Assembly: GCF_028769735.1 (NCBI RefSeq)
Contig: NC_088175.1
Coordinates: 310,001-374,000 of the forward strand
Length of the DNA stretch: 64,000 bases
Origin: Zonotrichia leucophrys gambelii
Taxonomy: Eukaryota; Chordata; Aves; Passeriformes; Passerellidae
Reading direction: 5' to 3'
Of this stretch, positions 56,682 through 64,000 are shown piece by piece. The notes beneath the pieces were generated by a model. It ran no database searches, was not told the origin of the DNA, and was given only the letters and a program-made list of their open reading frames with translations. A program made the position numbers and the translations under genes. Every line of letters begins with the position of its first letter. Position 1 is the first letter of the stretch.

Positions 56682-57055
56682 CCTTCTAGCTCCTACCAGA
56701 ACAAATACTGTGATTTGACTATTTCACTGTTTTGCCAAACCTCAGTTTTGACATTGGTAGGAGGTCACTGCTGAAACCAGGTGGGTTAAAATCCATGCAC
56801 ACTCAGGCTCTTAGAACCTCATCTGTCAGAAATGTGTGAGCACAGATCTCTGTCTGGCTGCATCAATATTCCCTTCTAGGTCCTATCAGAAAAAATGCTG
56901 TGATTTGACACTATTTCACTGCTTTGCCAAACCTCAGTTTTCACACTGATAGCAAGTCCCTGCTGAAACCAGGTGGGTTAAAATCCAGGCTCTGTCTCAG
57001 ACCCTCATCCGTCAGAAATGTGTGAGCACAGATCTCTGTCTGGCTGCATCAATAT
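56682..57055 (+). repeat. 190-bp tandem duplication, two copies
   Basis: Unit 1 is 56682-56871 and unit 2 is 56872-57055, both starting CCTTCTAG and ending GGCTGCATCAATAT. Shared blocks include GCCAAACCTCAGTTTT, GAAACCAGGTGGGTTAAAAT and GTGTGAGCACAGATCTCTGT. Divergence is moderate, with several substitutions and a six-base length difference, so it is not recent. Confidence 0.95.
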
Positions 57056-58041
57056 CTCTGTTTGCAGACTCGGGGCCTTCAGGAGTCAGCAAACCCCATT
57101 TTCCCACTTGAAGCCACAATGCTTGTACACAGAGTTCAAAGCACTTTTGGATTGAGCCATTTCATGTGTAAATGTTCTGTTTCAAAACTGACCCGTGCTT
57201 TTATTCATTGGACATCACTTAAATAAAAACATGGCAGGATGAGTGAGTAAAGCAATAGAAGCATGTTCAGACTATATCTTCAGAGAAGTATCTGGTTTAT
57301 ATTCAGGTTCAGTGAAGATGTTATACCTCATTAGCTACAACAGAACTGAGCCATTTTCTCATTAGATCATCCAAGTGGAACAACACAAAAGATTTTTTGA
57401 GTTTGTCAGTTGCATTTTAGTTGTGCTTTTTAAAGTGCTTGCTCGAAAGAAAGAATTGAAACCTTATGGTGTTGCTTAAGCTTAAAAAGTGCTTTTGATC
57501 CTAAGCTTCAAAAGAGATTTTCCCCAGCAGAGTAGGCTGGCACTTTATTTAGTACCAGGTTAGGTAGACACCAGAACACTCTGTACATAATAATATTTTC
57601 TTGTTTCATGCTATTGATTAAATCTCTTTTAATGCTGTCACTGCCAAATTTGAGATGATTTACAGTTCTTTACTCACAAGAAGTTGATCTTTACTGTTTA
57701 TATTACTGCAAAACAAAAAAGACTTTTCTATCATAAAGACTATGATATAGAATCTTTATTGTGTGGGGGGAAGTTTTTTTCTTTTCTTATGAATCATTTT
57801 CCAGTTGCAAACTCACCAGGGTACTCTGGATTTCCTGGAATGCCAGCAAACTTTACAAGACATAATCCTCTCAGAACAACAAATGGGAACCTGAATGAAA
57901 ACATTTACCATTTATTTGGCTCTGATCTTATACTTGCTCATGAGCATCAAGAGAATCTCCTCAATAATTTAAACAAAAGCAAACATAAATAAATAGGATT
58001 ACAGATTCCTGAATACTTAACACAGTTACACTTCTTCATTA
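57056..58041. other. unique sequence, no gene seen
   Basis: A 102-codon plus frame at 57684-57992 has no recognisable pattern. Confidence 0.45.
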
Positions 58042-58195
58042 CACCCTTCCCGTCCCTGGAAGTTTTCCAGGCCATGTTGGACAGGGCTTGGAGCAACCTG
58101 GGATAGTGGAATGTGTCCCAACCATAGCAGAGGGTTAGAATGAGATAATCTTTAAGATCCTTTCCAACCCAAACTATTCAGTGTTTCTGCGATAT
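58042..58195 (+). mobile_element. CR1 LINE 3' end, plus strand
   Basis: CCTTCCCGTCCCTGGAAG, GGACAGGGCTTGGAGCAACC, GGGATAGTGGAATGTGTCCC and AAGATCCTTTCCAACCCAAA lead to a decayed octamer end. Typical 150-bp truncated copy. Confidence 0.9.
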
Positions 58196-59780
58196 TCTGG
58201 ATATTTAACACCATCATACTCCTTCATGCTACATATTACATGGTCATATAGAGCATTTTTAACAAGTACTATTTTATCTTTCCTGGGTATTTTGCAAAAC
58301 TGTAACTTTTACACAACCTTCCCTGAGCTAGAAAATGTGTTTTCTGGAAAAATATGTATTTTTCTCAGTTCTTCACCCTTAGATGGACCTTCAGATAGAA
58401 GAATTAGGCTTTCAATGCTTTCACAAGCTTTGAGGATTTGTTGTTTGGTTTTTTTTCCTTTTAATTTATTAACCAATTTCAGACTGTAAATTATTTTTAC
58501 TATCCTAGGAACTGTAAAGAAATTATGAAAGCATTGTTCTGGTGAGGAAAATTGAGAAGAAAAGAAGAATGCATGCTGAACTTGGTGGCTGGCAGCTGGG
58601 GAGGCCACGCAGGGATAATATCCATGTGCATTTTGAGTTACAAATAAGCCTAAGAACCCAGGAATTACAACAAATAATCTTTGAAGCGTCCATGTGGAAA
58701 GAGTTCTTGGGCAAGCCAAAGGAGCAGCAAGTAATCTTCTAAACCATTTGGTGCATCACAGTGCTGCAGCTCGAACCAGCCAATGCTGAGAAAATCCAGG
58801 CAGGTGAGGCTCTTGCCAGCCCCAAACTTTCTGCTTTCTTCCCATTTTGGGGTTTTTTTGGATGGAGGGTGCAGCCAAAGCACTTCTCTTCAAACGTGAC
58901 TTTCCTTCCTTTATTCTCTTTATCTCATTTTCCAGAGCACCAAAAACATATTTACTCTCTCCTGATAAAACTTGCATCTAAGAATGCATTTAGACAACAA
59001 TTTAAAATTTTGCAATTAGAACAATTACTGCACTATAAAGTGGAGCCAGCTGTTTAACTGAAATAAGCTGGTATCTCCCAAATCCATGCTTAATCCTTTT
59101 CTATCCCTAACTCAAGACTTTGCTTTTTTATTTGTTTTTTGTTGCATGAAATCTAGTTTTGCTTAGCAATTAAAAATATTAAGTATGGAAGCAGAAGTGC
59201 ATGGGTAGAACTGTTACTGTATTTATATTTATAGTTTATATTTATAGTTAAATATTTTATAGTTAAGATAGAGTTAATATTATAGATACCATGTTAAAGA
59301 ATATTATGAACAAGGATTATGATATAAACAGCAGAATTTTGCTATTACTGACTGTTAGAGGCTGGAACCAGCACATGATTGAATTTTACACCAACATTTA
59401 TCATCATATCAAATGTTTCTCCACAACAGGGACATGAACAAACCTGGAACTCCAACTTTTACATTTCCATCTTGATTATTAATATTTATTACCAGGAGAG
59501 ATTTCCTCAAAATCAGGTGTGTAAGCCAGTGAGGTGATCCCTTCTGCAGACATTCTGCAAAGTTGCATTTCATGTAAAATTAGTCCCAAACAAACATTTT
59601 TCTTAGGTATATTTCATGTACTATTATATTTATACATCACGTATAAACTGTGATTTTTCTTTGCTAGACATTTTTAAATTGTATGTCATGTTTGCCAATG
59701 AAAAAGTGATAGTTAAAGGCTTGTTCCCAAAGATGTTTCTCCACAACCAACTTCAGCTGGTGTTTCCATAAGCTCAGTGG
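58196..59780. other. unique sequence, no gene established
   Basis: Several overlapping frames at 58300-58980 on both strands, none recognisable. TTTATATTTATAG is tandemly repeated at about 59220-59248. Confidence 0.45.
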
Positions 59781-59786
59781 TGATGG

Positions 59787-60195
59787 TGTGGTATCTTCTG
59801 GGGTCCCCTGTGGCAGGAAGGAATGAATCTGACTCCATGTTCTTAGAAGGCTAATTTATTATTTTATGATATTGTATTATATTAAAGAATGCTATACTAA
59901 AACTATATTAAATAATAGAGAATGGATACTTGCAGAAGGCTGGGATAATAATGAAAAACTGGTGACTCCTTCCAGAGTCCCAACACAGCCTGGCAATTAT
60001 TGGTTATAAAGTTAAAATAATTCACATGAAACCAATCAAACAATGACCAGTTGGCAAACAATGTCCAGACCACATTCCAAAGCAGCAAAACACAGAGGAA
60101 GCAATCAGATAATTATTGCTTTCATTTTTCTCTGAGGCTTCCCAGCTTCCCAGAAGAAGAAATCCTGGTGAAGGGATTTTTCAGAAAATGTGACA
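59787..60195 (+). mobile_element. solo LTR of the 6-bp group (copy F, diverged subfamily)
   Basis: Starts TGTGGTATC, ends AATGTGACA. It shares TCTGACTCCATGTTC, TTATTATTTTATGATATTG and a diverged CCAATCA block with copies A-D, and GTGAAGGGATTTTTCA with copy E. TGATGG lies at 59781-59786 and again at 60197-60202, one base after the LTR end, a likely 6-bp target duplication. No internal sequence. Confidence 0.88.
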
Positions 60196-60202
60196 ATGAT
60201 GG

Positions 60203-63200
60203 GAGTAGTTTCCACAGGAACATGACTGATACCACCAAACCTCTGGAGGGGAAACACTTTAAATAAACCTCATTTAAACAAAGAGGGCCATGCTGACTCA
60301 GATGTGGCAGATGAGAAGGCAGTGGCCAGAGGAAGTGACATTATTCAGCAGGACTGATTTATACAGAGCTCAGTTCCCCCTGGCCCTGACCCCAGCTGGC
60401 TCCTCCACAGACAGGATTCTCTCAGCTATTTATTTCTAGGCTTTTCTGGCCTAAAGCAGCACCTATTAATTTTTCTCCATGTTTTAATTGATCCTCATAC
60501 ATTTTTTTAAAAATCCAACACATGGCGACCGTGTATTTTTAAGCCATGTAGATGAGCTGCTGCAGCAAGCATCCTCTGTCAGTTTTGTTCACATTTCTTC
60601 CCATGCCACAGCTGCTCTTTGATCTTTTCCCAGATCTCTTCTTTTCCCATATCTCTCAGCCTGTTGTAACTCTACAATTCCATGCTTAGTATCTTGGGGT
60701 TTCCAATTTAACAATGTTTTTATTAAATCAACATGCTAAAATTAGAAGAACAGCACAAAGGCACCTAGATAGTAAAAAAAAGCCAACAAAATGTTTGCCT
60801 TTGATTAAGCAACACAAGTCACATCATCCCAGTCCAGACAAAGTGATGATTTAGGGCAATTGAGACCTTTTCTTTAATCTTTCCCCTCATGGCATCTCTT
60901 TAGGCAAAAATAAAGCCATTCTGGTGTCTTGGCAGCCTAAATCTTATTTACTGTGGTTAGATTGCTTGGAAATATTATCTTCCCTAAATTTATTAATTGA
61001 CATCATATTTGTAGCATCTTTTACATTTATTACTGATATTTACTTAATAATTTCTGTTTATAATTGACTTTATTAAAAGGGAGAAATCTTGCACACAATC
61101 CTTAAATTGAAATGAAACAAAAATGCTGTTAGTCATCACAGTTCATTGTTTCTGCTTACTGGATCTGTTTTTAATCAGCATTTATTTTTTAAACTTCAAG
61201 GAAGATTCACTGATGCATCAAAGTAGGAAAACAAAAGTAATCATTAGAACTAATTTTTTTGTTGCATTCCAGTTCCAAAAACCATCTGAACCCATGCATT
61301 TCTTCCTCAGTCTTTGGTGCAGTTTACTGAATTTTTGTCCTCAGCTTGTGTGTTGTCTAAATAATCATAACACTTGTGCATGATTTTTAATTACAGCTTA
61401 AATTTATTGCAAGATAATTAATGCAGGTGAATTATATGTATTTTTATATATATACAATATATTATATACATAGAATATGTATATTTTATGTATATTATAC
61501 ATACTTAGACTGTATTCTATGTATAATAAATATATTTTTAATATATATACATAAACTTTCCCTTAGAATTTGAAGTGTGTTCCTTTGCTGTGATCAAAAG
61601 AAACAAACCACACAGGAAGGCAAAGCTCTTAAAAGACAGAATTTCACCTCACTATTCCTCAAAAAGTAACAAATGCTTGAATTTTACCTTTCTATTGGAG
61701 AGATGATAATGAGCTCTTTAATATATAAAAGCATGAACTGTTTAATGTACAAAAGAAGGAATTTACTTATTTAGTATAACAATTTTCTTTTAAAAATGGA
61801 GTCCCCACTACAGTCCCCAGCTTAAAAGGGAGCATCACATTTGTCTGCTTGTCTGAACATTAAGAACTTCCAGGCTTCATTTTGTTTTGTTCTAAATATT
61901 TTAGTTGTAAATTATATTTCAGTAGAGGGGAAATTCTAACCAAAAAAAGAGGATTTTAAAAAGGATAATTTGGACTCAAATAGGATTTTATCCTTTGGTG
62001 GCATCAGGCAGGAGGTTTGCTCTGAGTTACTCCATGTGCCCCAGTACAGTGCTGGTTTCATGTGTCACAACTGGAACAGGCTGAAAACTTTCTGATTAAC
62101 CAGAAAAATCAACAAGCTGGAGCTAAAAGATATAAGAAGATCCTCAGGAACCACCAATGGCACATTCCTCTGCTCTTTATTCATGTTTTAGGGAAGCAAA
62201 TTCAGTATTTCATCTTGTTTGCAAATAACCTTTCTAAAACAAATAAAGTTCTAAAGAGGCTTTAGAGGGATGTACTGAGGTGGATGGTGAAACCCTGGCT
62301 TGTCTTTATTAGCAGCAGAACTCCAAGTAAATTAACAAATTCCTGCTTTCATCCATGAACAGAACATACTAAAGTTATTGTCATGGGGGTACATGATAGT
62401 ACTCAATGTGATATTACTAATATATTAAAGAAGTATTGTTATAATTACTACTTCTCTAAATTAATAGATATTTTAAAAACAAAGTCTCTGTGGTGTAATG
62501 TGGATTTTGTTTCTAGCCTCCCCACCTAAATCAAACCTAAGTGTCAAAAGAACTGCAAAAAATGAGAGAAATTCTGGGGGAAAAAAATTATTCTGAGCAT
62601 TGTTCCACAGACTTAAGTAGTGTTACCAAAGGGAGAGTTTGGGCATTTGTACTTTCATTTTAATACAGTGATCATGAATGCATAATGAATATGAAATATC
62701 AATTATGTAAAGAAATTATTTAATTCAGTGAAGCAACCATTTACACATATGCAGAATACCTGTGGGACTCAGAGATGATGTTGGTTTGTTCTCTTTTCAG
62801 TCACCCTGGTAGAAATCGGCAATAAAATCTAATAATTTAGTTTACAATAAGTCTGATTTAATATTATTTCTTCAGATTTGCACTGGAAAAAAAATGGAGG
62901 GCAGAATCTGATCTCTCCCATTTTACTGCATAGTGGGTTGGTCTATTTTCCAAGAGCTTCATTATCTAACTTAATTACCCTTCTTTTTTCCTGACCTGGT
63001 TATGATACAATGAATTTTCATGCAAAGCTGAGGGAGGAAATAAAACATAAATCCACATCAGCTCAAGGTTGTTTGCCGGTACATTCACTGTGCAACACTT
63101 TATTTTGCTGTTCAGAAGTAGTTTAATAAAAAAAAATTGCTACTTTGTTAAAATAAATGGGCTTATTGTATCTGTAGAGCCTTTCTCACCTATATGTATG

Positions 63201-63720
63201 TGTGAGGTGATGTCAAGGATAACAATAAAACTACATCTGAATGTAATTATGGACTTTATTATTCCATCTATTTTTAAAAAATACATTTCACTTTTCATAT
63301 TTTATTTTTTTAAAGTACAGTGTTTTGGGGTAGAGTGTGTAGTGTTTTATAGGGGTTTAAAATACTTACTGGTGTACAGAACTGTAAGCATGTACCTGCT
63401 GATTTCTAATAAAATTGTAAGTAGTTTACAAGCAAATGTGGATAACTTAGTATGAAATTAAAATTCTTAGAAGACTTTAGAGAACTATAATAGAATAGCT
63501 TACTTCTAGACTTGATACAGCATTCACTTTGCATATCAGATCAAATTCAATTATTTGATATTAGATCAAATTAAATTATTGAATAGAATTTTTAAGGGTT
63601 TTTTAAATCTAATAATTTGAGTTCCTAAGCTCAATTCAGAACCCAACATCACATTTCTAACGAGTGCAGTATTTATTCTTCACAGTTAACATCATGTACT
63701 CAATTTATCACTATCATTCC
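60203..63720. other. 3.5 kb AT-rich unique sequence, no gene seen
   Basis: A TATA-rich low-complexity block lies at about 61433-61555. 60840-61090 is repeat-free and AT-rich with homeodomain-like words. A short tandem repeat of about 28 bp (AGATCAAATT...) lies near 63538-63590. A 128-codon plus frame (63069-63455) is AT-driven and judged to be chance. Confidence 0.45.
61433..61555. repeat. TATA-rich low-complexity block
   Basis: Irregular TATATA, ATGTATA and TATTTTTA words over about 120 bases, nearly free of G and C. Confidence 0.85.
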
Positions 63721-64000
63721 TTGTTTCTCCGAGGTGATTTGAAGGACAGGTCGGTATTAATTACACTTTTAAGTAGCTCTAGAGTGTAGATGCTGCCGAG
63801 TTCTTTGTCTGTGTGTGGTTTGCAGGGCAGCCACGAGGTGTCTTTGTTGTACCACTGAATTTCCACCGATCAGGGATCCCAGCACAGCACTGGGGAACGA
63901 GGGCTGGCCTCGTTGTGGCAGATTTGTAACAGGATAAATCAAAGATTTAAATCCCATTCTTTACATTTTGGGTTGGTTTGGGTCCAGAAAACTTGAATCA
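63721..64000. other. CpG-containing unassigned sequence at the window edge
   Basis: More CpGs than the preceding 3 kb (TCTCCGAGG, GGTCGGTA, TGCCGAG, CCACGAGG, CACCGATC, ACGAGGGC). A 62-codon minus frame (63769-63957) is open but not recognised. It may be the start of an element or exon cut by the window end. Confidence 0.35.

Noticed and set aside
1..64000. CRISPR arrays, bacterial operons, riboswitches, rRNA or tRNA genes
   Set aside because: No regularly spaced direct repeats with unique spacers, no ribosome-binding sites before long frames, and no tRNA B-box or cloverleaf-like sequence found by eye. The repeat content is vertebrate.

Overview
This window looks like nuclear DNA from a songbird (passerine), or at least from a bird. 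It is AT-rich and gene-poor. It carries many 5'-truncated CR1 LINEs with bird-type 3' ends (ATTCTRTG-like octamers, present in both orientations), plus several solo LTRs of families typical of passerine genomes. Nothing prokaryotic is present: no operons, no CRISPR and no long open genes. No complete protein-coding gene can be supported. Most open frames are chance frames or pieces of repeats.

Layout. 1-2.8 kb: unique, no gene seen. 2.86-3.79 kb: a dense CpG island, the only convincing promoter. It holds a perfect RFX-type X-box (3012-3025), a GC box and possible first-exon splice donors on both strands. 3843-4414: 572 uninterrupted pyrimidines directly beside the island. 5-13 kb: two CR1 copies, one inverted solo LTR, AT repeats and unique sequence. 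13-16 kb: old CR1 remnants on the minus strand, two of them with recognisable reverse-transcriptase C-terminal coding. 16-24.6 kb: mainly unique, with two CR1 3' ends and possible conserved noncoding stretches. 24.6-25.7 kb: two solo LTRs. 26-28.3 kb, minus strand: two open segments that could be exons of a small multi-pass membrane protein, which I cannot name with confidence. 28.5-29.9 kb: two solo LTRs of one family and a CR1. 30-38 kb: AT-rich, with a dispersed 119-bp duplication and a pentanucleotide array. 37.96-42.54 kb: three solo LTRs and one CR1; one LTR carries an expanded TTATA array. 44.8-48 kb: another solo LTR, a locally multiplied segment and two CR1 pieces. 48-56 kb: mostly unique, with a weak exon candidate and an ORF with an in-frame 30-bp duplication. 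56.1-57.1 kb: an inverted pentanucleotide array and a 190-bp tandem duplication. 58-60.2 kb: a CR1 tail and a further solo LTR. 60.2-64 kb: AT-rich, unassigned.

How it fits together. One strand-ambiguous CpG-island promoter lies near the left end. The rest is probably intergenic or intronic DNA shaped by retroelements. Six LTRs appear to belong to one ERVK-like group (6-bp target duplications), and they are solo LTRs left by recombination. Target-site duplications allow base-level boundaries for several of them. The most unusual structures are the promoter-adjacent polypyrimidine tract, the self-complementary pentanucleotide array at 56.2-56.6 kb, the LTR-seeded microsatellite at 42.1 kb, and the possible membrane-protein locus at 26-28 kb.
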